A stretch of 64,000 bases of DNA from Candidatus Bathyarchaeota archaeon (GTDB taxonomy: Archaea > Thermoproteota > Bathyarchaeia > TCS64), in the NCBI GenBank assembly GCA_016934355.1, contig JAFGTA010000101.1, positions 32,401 through 96,400 of the forward strand, written 5' to 3'. The position numbers were made by a program, and so were the translations under genes. Positions 25,513 to 33,369 of this stretch are shown here, piece by piece. The notes under the pieces are model-generated. The model was not told where the DNA came from and did no database searches. It saw nothing but the letters and a program-made list of their open reading frames with translations. The first letter of the stretch is position 1. The number at the start of each line of letters is the position of its first letter.

Positions 25513-26922
25513 ATGACCGTCTCCCTCGAACTGGTGTGCCTGGAATGCGGCGAAGCGGCTGACCAGGAAGCCCCGCCCACCACATGCAGGAGCTGTGGCG
25601 GCATACTCGAGTACAGGCTGACACCGGGGGAAGAGCGGGTCAAGTTCAGCGGACCCTTCACGTTCTGGAGGTACAGGCCGGTTCTGCCGAGGGTGTCAAG
25701 GGCTGTGAGCCTCGGGGAGGGGGGGACTCCCCAGCAGAAGAGCCAGCGCCTCGCCGAGGCCCTCGGGATAGATAACCTGTACCTGAAGGACGAGAGCCAG
25801 AACCCTACGAACAGCTTCAAGGACAGGTCGGCTGCCCTCATGATCTCGGACGTCGTGAGCAGGGGATACGACTCGCTTGTGTGTGCAACTAACGGCAACC
25901 ACGGCGCGTCTATTGCGGCGTACTCCGCCAAGGTGGACGTGAGCTGCAACCTCATCGTACCACGGGCCGTGGACCTAGGCAAGCTGGCTCAGATGATGAT
26001 CTACGACGCCAAGATCGTAGAGTCCGGGGACACCATAGAGAAGGCCATCGAACGCGCGAGGAGGCTTGAGGAGGAGATGGGGTGGTACCAAGCAACAACC
26101 GAGCTAAACCCCCTCTCCGTGGAGGGGCTCAAGACGATCTCCTACGAGCTTGTGGAGCAGAACGGAGTCCCCGACTGGGTTATTCTGGCGATGGGAAGCG
26201 GCGCCACTCTGCACTCGCTGTGGAAGGGCTTCGTGGAGCAGGAGGCGCTGGGGCTCATCGACCGTAAGCCGCGTATAATAGGAGTACAAGCGAAGGGATG
26301 CGCCCCCATAACGGAGGCGTACACCAGGGGCAGTTGGTTGGTCTCGGCTGCTGGGCTAGGCGGCACAGAGGCGTCCGCGATAAGAGTTGCCGAGCCGATC
26401 TATGGCGCCTTGGCTCTTCAGGCTTTGAAGGAGTCGGATGGATACGCTATTTCGGTCTCTGACGAGGAGATGGTGGATGCGGGGAAGGAGATCGCGCGGT
26501 ACGAGGGCATATTCGCGGAGCCGGCGAGCGCCGCACCAGTCGCGTCCCTTAAGACCGACAAGGTGCGGTCACTCATAGGCAGAGGCGAGAACGTCGTGTG
26601 CCTCGTGACAAGTAGCGGCCTCAAGACCGACGATATATTGAGCAGCCTTTCGAAGCATAGGAAGGCGCCGCGGATGGGGTCAAGGCTGGCGACGAAGGAG
26701 AGGATTCTGCTGTTGATCGCTCAGCAGCCGACGTATGGCTACGCGATCTGGAAGAGTCTGGGAAGCGAGATGACGCTCGGCGCGGTGTACCAGCACCTGA
26801 CTGACCTGGAGGGCCGTGGGCTCATCTCTTCCAAGTCGTCTGGCAAGAGGAAGGTGCTTGAGGTCACCGAGAGGGGCAGGCGGGTCATCGAGGCTCTGAA
26901 CGAGCTTCAGGTGCTTCTCTGA
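25513..26922 (+). CDS. thrC: Threonine synthase fused to a C-terminal winged-helix domain
   Basis: Residues 1-385 are a complete PLP-dependent threonine synthase (O-phosphohomoserine to threonine). An N-terminal zinc ribbon has Cys9/12/25/28, the PLP lysine is Lys103 in NPTNSFKDRSAA, and ATNGNHGASIAAYSA and a GSGATLHSLWKG phosphate loop are present. After a short linker (RKAPRMGSRL), residues 395-469 form a winged helix of PadR-like type: KERILLLIAQQPTYGYAIWK, TLGAVYQHLTDLEGRGLI and KRKVLEVTERGRRVIEAL. This is one open frame, not a frameshift joint. The domain suggests the enzyme, or a product of it, also regulates transcription. The downstream ECF transporter gene carries twin operators. Confidence 0.92.
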   Translation: MTVSLELVCLECGEAADQEAPPTTCRSCGGILEYRLTPGEERVKFSGPFTFWRYRPVLPRVSRAVSLGEGGTPQQKSQRLAEALGIDNLYLKDESQNPTNSFKDRSAALMISDVVSRGYDSLVCATNGNHGASIAAYSAKVDVSCNLIVPRAVDLGKLAQMMIYDAKIVESGDTIEKAIERARRLEEEMGWYQATTELNPLSVEGLKTISYELVEQNGVPDWVILAMGSGATLHSLWKGFVEQEALGLIDRKPRIIGVQAKGCAPITEAYTRGSWLVSAAGLGGTEASAIRVAEPIYGALALQALKESDGYAISVSDEEMVDAGKEIARYEGIFAEPASAAPVASLKTDKVRSLIGRGENVVCLVTSSGLKTDDILSSLSKHRKAPRMGSRLATKERILLLIAQQPTYGYAIWKSLGSEMTLGAVYQHLTDLEGRGLISSKSSGKRKVLEVTERGRRVIEALNELQVLL

Positions 26923-26965
26923 TTGCAGGTAGGCTGTCATAGCCGGTTTTGGGCGGCAATACTAT

Positions 26966-27008
26966 TATAGTTTGAACTAGAATATTTTATATTATAGTTG
27001 TAACTATA
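26966..27008. promoter_or_regulatory. Twin palindromes flanking the TATA box of the ECF transporter gene
   Basis: Site 1 (26966-26981) is TATAGTT-TG-AACTAGA; site 2 (26993-27008) is TATAGTT-GT-AACTATA, a perfect inverted repeat. They start 27 bases apart and bracket the A/T-rich ATATTTTATAT TATA block (26982-26992); site 2 ends seven bases before the ATG at 27016. Two matched sites around TATA and start is the classic layout of a repressed archaeal promoter. The regulator is unknown; the winged helix fused to the adjacent threonine synthase is a candidate. Confidence 0.65.
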
Positions 27009-27015
27009 GTAAACC

Positions 27016-27513
27016 ATGGCGATACTGAACACGCGTCAAGTCGCAGCCATAGGCGTCATGGGCGCCCTCGCGACGATAGCCACAATGATATTCACGTTTC
27101 CCATACCCGCGACCAGCGGATACTTCAACCTAGGCGACACGATAGTGATCATCACAAGCCTCACCTTCGGCCCAGTGGTAGGTGCGCTAGCGGGTGGGCT
27201 GGGGTCCGGCCTCGCCGACCTCCTCGGCGGCTGGTACAACTGGGTTATATTCACCACTCTAATCAAGGGCGCGGAGGGCGCGGTGGCTGGGTACCTAGCT
27301 GGAGACCCCGCTACCAGGACGCTCCAGAAGACCATAGTCGCGTGGCTCGTGGGCGGCGTCATGATGGTGGGCGGCTACTTCGTTGTACAGGTGTTCATGT
27401 ACGGGGTCACGGCGGCGGTGAGCGAGCTGCCGTTCAACATGCTGCAGATGACAGGCGCCGGGTTAATCGGCATCCCAATATCCAACGCGTTAAAGGACAG
27501 GCTTAAGCTCTAG
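27016..27513 (+). CDS. ECF transporter S component (vitamin/cofactor uptake)
   Basis: 165-residue integral membrane substrate-binding subunit of an energy-coupling factor transporter. It has about five to six spans and the S-component pattern: FNLGDTIVIITSLTFGPVVG, then GGLGSGLADLLGGWYNW and TTLIKGAEGAVAGYLAG. The substrate (a vitamin precursor such as thiamine, pyridoxine or riboflavin type) cannot be assigned. No EcfA/EcfT genes are nearby. Expression is probably repressed through the twin palindromes upstream. The last 24 bases overlap the convergent glycosyltransferase gene. Confidence 0.85.
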   Translation: MAILNTRQVAAIGVMGALATIATMIFTFPIPATSGYFNLGDTIVIITSLTFGPVVGALAGGLGSGLADLLGGWYNWVIFTTLIKGAEGAVAGYLAGDPATRTLQKTIVAWLVGGVMMVGGYFVVQVFMYGVTAAVSELPFNMLQMTGAGLIGIPISNALKDRLKL

Positions 27514-28395
27514 CCTCTTCATGCTCCTGAGCTTGCCCCACATCTTCTCGTACTCCTTCGCCACTATCTCCCAGTCGTAGCCTAGAGCCCTCTCCCTGTT
27601 CTCGCGGCCCACCTCTCTGCGTAGGTACGGGTCTTCGTTGAGAAGCTGCAGCAGGTCCCTGTACTCGTCGAGGTGCGCCCTGGGGCTCCCCTTCACGATC
27701 CAGTCCTCGTCGAGTATCTCCCGGGCGACGCCGACGTCGGAGCTCACCACGGGCAGCCCGTGGGCCGCGGCCTCAAGAATGGGCATGCAGAACCCCTCGT
27801 GGTCGCTCATGTTCAGCAGCACGGTGATGGAGCCGTAGAACTCGGGCATCTCCTCGTGAGGAATGTACTCGTTGTACGTGGCCTTCCTGTACTCGAACCC
27901 GAGGCGTGGGAGGAGGTCGGCGTTCTTGAATCCCTTGTGGTCCCTGCCTACCCAGCCCACAGTGAACTCGTCTGGCTCGCGGTGGTTAGGCATGAAGGCG
28001 AAGGTGTCAACCCCCTCGGGTATCTCGAAGACCTGGCCGTGGAGCCTCTGAGTCTCCTCTTTAAGCCCCGGGTCGACGTTCACGGCGAGGGCGTCAAGCT
28101 CCTTGAACCTGTCCTTGTGATCCAAGCCGAAGTCGCCTCGCACCCCGGCTACGACGGCTAGGTTCTGCTCTCGGAGCTTCTTCACGAGCGCCTTTGACCT
28201 GAACCGCGAGAGGTGCTTGATTAGCTGGATGTTCTCGAAGTGGACGATGCCGCCCCTGCACTTCATCACGTCCTTGAGCTCGACGGCCTGGATGTTGAGG
28301 CCGGTGTGCCTCCTCAGCGCCTCGTAGACGAAGTTACTGCACCACTCGCGGTCAGAAGGGTAGAGCACATAGTAGATCGGTACCTCGTCGCTCAC
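27490..28395 (-). CDS. Glycosyltransferase, GT4/GT1-like (GT-B fold)
   Basis: 301 residues, starting at GTG. The C-terminal half has the retaining-GT signature: NMSDHEGFCMPILEAAAHGL then PVVSSDVGVAREIL, i.e. the E-x7-E motif. The N-terminal half (YYVLYPSDREWCSNFVYEAL) is short compared with typical GT4 enzymes of 350-400 residues. It probably modifies a lipid, glycan or glycoprotein. It stands alone, without other envelope-glycan genes beside it. Confidence 0.82.
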   Translation of the reverse strand: MSDEVPIYYVLYPSDREWCSNFVYEALRRHTGLNIQAVELKDVMKCRGGIVHFENIQLIKHLSRFRSKALVKKLREQNLAVVAGVRGDFGLDHKDRFKELDALAVNVDPGLKEETQRLHGQVFEIPEGVDTFAFMPNHREPDEFTVGWVGRDHKGFKNADLLPRLGFEYRKATYNEYIPHEEMPEFYGSITVLLNMSDHEGFCMPILEAAAHGLPVVSSDVGVAREILDEDWIVKGSPRAHLDEYRDLLQLLNEDPYLRREVGRENRERALGYDWEIVAKEYEKMWGKLRSMKRLELKPVL

Positions 28396-28503
28396 GTCAG
28401 ACGCCCGGCGAAAAATGGATCTGTAATATAAAAATGGGTTCTGGAGCTAGAAACTAGTTTACCAATCCATCTTCTAATATATGGTCGCCTCACAAGATAC
28501 TTT

Positions 28504-29406
28504 GTGTCCTCAGCCGAGAAGGCAGCGTCCACCTTAACCAAGCTGGAGAACCTAGACCTACGCATGCTACAGGCGATTGAGCTGGGCATGATCAAGCACG
28601 AGGTGGTGCCCGTCGATGCGGTGCTAAGGTTCAGCGGGTTTGACGAGAGCGAGCTCGAGCACAGGGCGTCCCGGCTGGACGAGTTTGAGCTCATCTATAG
28701 GCAGCGCGACCCCTACCTCGGCTATCTGATGAACTACAACGGGTACGACCTCCTCGCTCTTAACGCCCTCGTGAAGTCCGGGGCGTTGGAGGCATTGGGG
28801 CCGTCCATAGGCATCGGTAAGGAGTCGGATGTCTTCGAGGCGGTGACCCCTGACGAGACCAAGGTAGCCGTGAAGTTCCACAGGCTTGGGCGCACCAGCT
28901 TCCGGGACACGCGGCGTAAGCGCGAGTACATTGCAGACCGGCGGCACATCTCGTGGCTCTATCAGTCGCGTCTAGCCGCGGAGGCTGAATACGGCGCACT
29001 ACAGAAGATGCATGCCGCCGGGGGCTCGGTGCCTGAGCCGCTGCACCAGAACAGGCACATAATCGTGATGCAGTACATCGAGGGGACCCCGCTCTCTGAT
29101 ATCATCAGCCTCGATGAGCCACACGAGTTCCTCGACGATATATTGAACAACGTCAGGCTCGCCTACTCCGCGGGCGTCATCCACACCGACCTCAGCGAGT
29201 ACAACATCCTAGTGGACATGGAAGGCGACGTTTGGCTGATCGACTGGCCCCAGTACATCTCCGTGGAGCACCCCAACGCAGATGAAATCCTGAGAAGAGA
29301 CGTAGGCAACGTAGTCTACTACTTCAAACGGAAATACTATCTAGACTACGGGATAGAGAAGGCGCTGGAATACGTGAAGGGAGCTAGTCCCTCAGAGTCA
29401 TCTTGA
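28504..29406 (+). CDS. rio2: RIO2-type serine protein kinase
   Basis: Atypical kinase/ATPase acting in small-subunit ribosome maturation. The 300-residue product has the RIO2 N-terminal winged helix (about 1-85), the flexible P-loop GIGKESDVFEAV, the ATP-binding Lys in VAVKFHRLGRTSFR, the catalytic VIHTDLSEYNILV and the metal loop LIDWPQ. GTG start with a TATA-like CTAATATATGG about 25-30 bases upstream indicates a nearly leaderless mRNA. The 3' end overlaps the convergent acyl-CoA synthetase by 23 bases. Confidence 0.95.
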   Translation: MSSAEKAASTLTKLENLDLRMLQAIELGMIKHEVVPVDAVLRFSGFDESELEHRASRLDEFELIYRQRDPYLGYLMNYNGYDLLALNALVKSGALEALGPSIGIGKESDVFEAVTPDETKVAVKFHRLGRTSFRDTRRKREYIADRRHISWLYQSRLAAEAEYGALQKMHAAGGSVPEPLHQNRHIIVMQYIEGTPLSDIISLDEPHEFLDDILNNVRLAYSAGVIHTDLSEYNILVDMEGDVWLIDWPQYISVEHPNADEILRRDVGNVVYYFKRKYYLDYGIEKALEYVKGASPSESS

Positions 29407-31486
29407 CGTCCAGGGCGCTCACGCCCTTGCCGTCGTCGTAGACCAGAATCGGGTTAATGTCCAGCTCCGAGAGCTCGGGGAAGTCCCATACCAGCAGGCT
29501 TATCCTCTGAATTGCCTCGCGGATGGCGTCGATGTCTGCAGGAGCCTGCCCACGGACACCCTTCAACAGAGTGTAGCTACGGGTCTCCTCCATCATCTCC
29601 TGGGCCTCCCTCTCGTTCATGGGGGCAAGCCTGAAGCTCACGTCCTTAAGGAAGTTTACGTATATGCCGCCGAGGCCGAACATCACCATGGGGCCAAACT
29701 GGGGGTCCCTGCTCATCCCTACGATCATCTCCCGGCCCCTTGGCACCATCTTGTCCACGGTGATCCCGTATATCTTGGCTAGGGGCTGGGCGTTCCTGCT
29801 CTTCCTCATGATCTCCTCGAAAGCGATACGCACCATGCTTGAGTTGGTGAGGTTAAGCTCGACGCCGCCGATATCCGTCTTGTGCATGATATCCGGCGAC
29901 ACGATCTTCATGACCACAGGGTAGCCGATGTCCTCGGCAAACTCCACGGCCTCGTCGGCCGACGTAGCCAGCTTACTGGGAGGCGCGTTCACGCCGTAGG
30001 CTTGAACCACCGCGATGGCCTCGTGAGGGAACAGCACCCTGCGGCCGTCCGCCTTCACCGCGTCGTATATCTTCCTAACTTCATCCCTGTCGATGTCAGG
30101 ATAGTCCGGCGGCTTCAGCTCGGGCAGCTTCAGGTGACGCGCGTACTGGTATAGAGCGTTAAGTGTCTTGATGCCCTTCTCTGGGAAGTTGAAGCAAGGG
30201 ACGCCATTATCCTTCTGTAGCTTGGCCGCCTCCTTCACCCAGTTCCCGCCCATGAACACCGAGATGACTGGCTTCTCCGGGTACTTCTTCGAGAGCTCAA
30301 CGACGTGTTTCGCCGTAGTCAACGCATCCGTCATAGCCTGCGGCGTAAGCAGAACAACCAGCGAGTGAACGTTAGGGTCATTGAGGGCGCACTCCACAGC
30401 GACGGCGTACCTGTCCGGCAGCGCGTCGCCGAGGATGTCTATAGGGTTACCCGTGGAAGCGGCGGCGGGGAGGCTCTCCTTAAGCTTCGTGACAGTCTCC
30501 TCTGATAGAGCCGCCATCTTTAGGCCTAGCTTCTCGACAAGGTCCGTCGAGAGTATGCCAGGGCCCCCTGCGTTCGTGACTATGGCTATGCCTTCATCCG
30601 CGGGGAGGCTCTGCTCGGTGAAGGCGACGGCGTAGTTGAACAGGTCCTCCATGCTCTCACTGAGAATGACCCCTGCCTTGTCGAACGCCTTCTGGTAGGC
30701 GAGGAAGCTGCCGACAAGCGCCCCAGTGTGGCTCCCAGCAGCCTTTGCCCCTGCGCTGCTGGTGCCGCCCTTCACGACCATCAATGGCTTCTCCTTGACG
30801 ACACGCTCAGCAACCTTCAGGAACTCCCTACCTCTCTCGATGCTCTCAAGGTAGAGCAGTATTACTCTGATGTCTGGGTCCTCGGCCATAGCCTCGATGA
30901 AGTCCACCTCATCGAGATCCGCCTTGTTGCCAAGGCTGATGATACTGCCGAACCCGATCTCCTCGGCGATAATCCAGTCCAGGATAGCCGTACCTAAAGC
31001 GCCGCTCTGGGTAATGAAACCAATGCTTCCCTTCTTTGGAAGGGTAGACGCGAAGCTCAGGTCATATGGCACGTGGGTATTTATCGACCCGAGGCAGTTT
31101 GGACCCTGAATCCTCATACCGTACTTACTGGCGGCCTCCACCAGCTTCTTCTCAAGCTCGGCTCCCTCGTGGCCGGTCTCCTTGAAACCCGCCGAGACGA
31201 TTATCAGAGCCTCGACGCCTTTCTCACCGCACTCCTCGATGACCTGAAGCACAAACCTTGAAGGTATCGATATGACGGCAAGCTCAACTTTTCCAGGAAC
31301 GTCATTTATCGTCTTATACGCCTGGTGACCTAGTATCTCGTCCCCCCCGATGTTCACGAGGTAGACTTCACCGCCGTAACCGCTCTTGAGGAGGTTGTTA
31401 GTTAAGACGTACCCAACTTTTCCGGGTGTATTGGAGGCCCCGATGATAGCGACAGACTTCGGCCTGAATATAGCGTCTAGCTTCAC
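29384..31486 (-). CDS. ADP-forming acyl-CoA (acetyl-CoA) synthetase, fused alpha-beta subunits
   Basis: Converts acyl-CoA, ADP and phosphate to acid, CoA and ATP, the archaeal route for ATP from acetyl-CoA; 2-oxoacid-derived or aryl acids are also possible. The 700-residue product joins the CoA-binding alpha part (IFRPKSVAIIGASNTPGKVG, ITQSGALGTAILDW and the phosphohistidine His253 in AAGSHTGALVGS) to an ATP-grasp beta part (from about 470, with GYPVVMKIVSPDIMHKTDIG). GTG start. It would use acetyl-CoA from, among others, the Tdh/Kbl pathway; that link is inference. Confidence 0.93.
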   Translation of the reverse strand: MKLDAIFRPKSVAIIGASNTPGKVGYVLTNNLLKSGYGGEVYLVNIGGDEILGHQAYKTINDVPGKVELAVISIPSRFVLQVIEECGEKGVEALIIVSAGFKETGHEGAELEKKLVEAASKYGMRIQGPNCLGSINTHVPYDLSFASTLPKKGSIGFITQSGALGTAILDWIIAEEIGFGSIISLGNKADLDEVDFIEAMAEDPDIRVILLYLESIERGREFLKVAERVVKEKPLMVVKGGTSSAGAKAAGSHTGALVGSFLAYQKAFDKAGVILSESMEDLFNYAVAFTEQSLPADEGIAIVTNAGGPGILSTDLVEKLGLKMAALSEETVTKLKESLPAAASTGNPIDILGDALPDRYAVAVECALNDPNVHSLVVLLTPQAMTDALTTAKHVVELSKKYPEKPVISVFMGGNWVKEAAKLQKDNGVPCFNFPEKGIKTLNALYQYARHLKLPELKPPDYPDIDRDEVRKIYDAVKADGRRVLFPHEAIAVVQAYGVNAPPSKLATSADEAVEFAEDIGYPVVMKIVSPDIMHKTDIGGVELNLTNSSMVRIAFEEIMRKSRNAQPLAKIYGITVDKMVPRGREMIVGMSRDPQFGPMVMFGLGGIYVNFLKDVSFRLAPMNEREAQEMMEETRSYTLLKGVRGQAPADIDAIREAIQRISLLVWDFPELSELDINPILVYDDGKGVSALDVKMTLRD

Positions 31487-31634
31487 TTAACTGACACCTT
31501 CAAGACCTGTCAAAGATTATACCTTTACTATAAAAACCTTTGAGATATTGATAAGCCTTCGATCCATTCAGTAAATACTAAACCGCCTTGGGAAAACTTG
31601 TTAAACCTTCGGCATCTGATCAATATGAAATCAG

Positions 31635-32687
31635 TTGGCTCAGCAAAAGAAGGTTTTCACCGATCTAGTGAAGGACGTCGTGGACACGGGTCTATGCGTC
31701 GCGTGTGGCACTTGCGTAGCCGTCTGCCCCGTGAACGTCGTCGACCTCGAAGAGGGACTGCCAAAGCTCACGGGAAAGTGCATCGAGTGCGGCCTCTGTT
31801 ACTCGAACTGCCCAAGGGCTGTGTTCAGTGTAAACGAGATAGACGAGGCGATCCACGGCCGGCGCAGGGAGGCGAAGGAGGGGCTGACAGGCGTCTACCG
31901 TGAAGCCTACGTGGCCCAGACGAGGAGGGACGACATCCACGAGAAGGCACAGGACGGCGGAGTCGTGACGTCCCTGTTAGCGCAGTTCATCGAGGACGGC
32001 GGGGACGCCATAGTGGTAGCAGGGCTGGAGGAGGGCAAGATATGGGTCCCCACCTCGGTCGTGGCCAAGGACGTGGAGACCATCATAGAGAGCGCAGGCA
32101 CCAAGTACACGTCAAGCCCGACGATGGTAGGCCTCAAGAAGGCAGTCAAGGACATGGGGCTCGGCAAGGTGGCCGTCGTCGGCACCGCGTGCCAGATGAG
32201 AGGCCTCTCTAACATGACTCAGGGCAGGTTTAAGAACAAGAAGTACGGTGACGCTGTACAGTTGAAGGTGGGCCTCTTCTGTATGGAGACCTTCGAACAC
32301 GGTAACCTGATAGCGTATCTTAAGGAGAAAGGCGTCGACCCTAGCGAGGTAACGAAGTTCGAGATCAAGAACGGCAGGTTCTACGCTAAAAAGGGGGACG
32401 ATGTGGTCCACAAGGCGAAGCTCAGTAAGGTGAAGGACCTTGTACGTCCTTGTTGCCATAGCTGCAACGATTTCACATCGGAGTTCGCGGACATATCGGT
32501 GGGGAACGTGGGTAGCCCAGACGGCTGGTCCACCGTGATCGTGCGGACCGAGCGCGGCGAAAAAGCCCTTAAATCAACTGTTGACGCCGGGCTTATCGAA
32601 CTTCAGCCAATGGAGGGTTTTGAGGAGGGCGAGTCCCTCGTCCACAGGCTCTCCAAGATGAAGAAAGAAAACGCCCTACACGAGTAG
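31635..32687 (+). CDS. FrhB/FdhB-family F420-type flavoprotein with two [4Fe-4S] clusters
   Basis: 350 residues. Two ferredoxin motifs open the protein: CVACGTCVAVCPVNVVD and CIECGLCYSNCP. Then follow the FrhB N-terminal and C-terminal domains (KAQDGGVVTSLLAQFIEDGG, KYTSSPTMVGLKKAV, VGTACQMRGL and RPCCHSCNDFTSEFADISVG). The family passes electrons between coenzyme F420 and partner enzymes through FAD, but some members use ferredoxin or act in siroheme/sulfite reactions. No hydrogenase or dehydrogenase partner is adjacent. TTG start; TATA-like TTTACTATAAAAACC is at 31528-31542. Confidence 0.88.
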   Translation: MAQQKKVFTDLVKDVVDTGLCVACGTCVAVCPVNVVDLEEGLPKLTGKCIECGLCYSNCPRAVFSVNEIDEAIHGRRREAKEGLTGVYREAYVAQTRRDDIHEKAQDGGVVTSLLAQFIEDGGDAIVVAGLEEGKIWVPTSVVAKDVETIIESAGTKYTSSPTMVGLKKAVKDMGLGKVAVVGTACQMRGLSNMTQGRFKNKKYGDAVQLKVGLFCMETFEHGNLIAYLKEKGVDPSEVTKFEIKNGRFYAKKGDDVVHKAKLSKVKDLVRPCCHSCNDFTSEFADISVGNVGSPDGWSTVIVRTERGEKALKSTVDAGLIELQPMEGFEEGESLVHRLSKMKKENALHE

Positions 32688-33335
32688 CCCGCGGTCCTTC
32701 GCCCGCTTCACCAGCATCTCAAGCATGGACTCAGGCAGCGGGTCCGGCTCACCCACGAGCATCACGTTGTACTGCAACTCGGCCAAAGCCTCCACGATCT
32801 TCGCGTTCGCAGCCGCCTCCTCCACGGTCTTACCGATGGCAGTTAAGCCGTGGTGCGGCATGAGGCAAGCCACGTGCTCCCTCATGGCCTCCACCATGTT
32901 GTCCGCGAGCTCGTCTGTGCCCGGAGGCGCGAACCTAGACATCGGTATCCCTTTTGCGAGTGCCGGCGCCTGGAACAGGTCGAGGCCCATGGGAACGATC
33001 TCGCTGCCTATGATAGACAGGATAGTCGAGTACTTCGGGTGGATGTGAACAACCCCTCCAGCGTCGGGCCACTGCTTGTAGAGCCTCGTATGGAATGGAG
33101 TCTCGATGCTTGGCTTCGCGTCGCCCTCAAGCACCTCACGTGTATTGATGTCCACGACGATGAAGTGCCCGGGTTTAAGATCGCAAAAACGGTACCCCGA
33201 AGGCTTGATGAGGCACCTATCAGTCCCCGGAACCCTGGAACTGATGTTCCCCGACGCGCCGTAAGTGAGGCCGTCAGCGAACAGCTGCCTCCCTACCTGG
33301 GCAAGCCTCTCCCTCAACTCTATTTCGTTATTCAA
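32676..33335 (-). CDS. Class II aldolase (fuculose-/rhamnulose-phosphate aldolase family)
   Basis: Zinc aldolase splitting a phosphorylated sugar or sugar acid, typically giving dihydroxyacetone phosphate or a related C3 unit. The 219-residue product has GLTYGASGNISSRVPG at 23-38, VVHIHPKYSTIL with two metal His, and a third in CLMPHHGLTAIG. TTG start. It is the last gene of an operon after a hydroxyacid dehydrogenase and an FGGY kinase, so its substrate is probably the product of that kinase. The last 12 bases overlap the convergent FrhB-like gene. Confidence 0.88.
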   Translation of the reverse strand: MNNEIELRERLAQVGRQLFADGLTYGASGNISSRVPGTDRCLIKPSGYRFCDLKPGHFIVVDINTREVLEGDAKPSIETPFHTRLYKQWPDAGGVVHIHPKYSTILSIIGSEIVPMGLDLFQAPALAKGIPMSRFAPPGTDELADNMVEAMREHVACLMPHHGLTAIGKTVEEAAANAKIVEALAELQYNVMLVGEPDPLPESMLEMLVKRAKDRGLLV

Positions 33336-33369
33336 GCGGATTCACTGGTATTCTGGGACACGACCCTGT

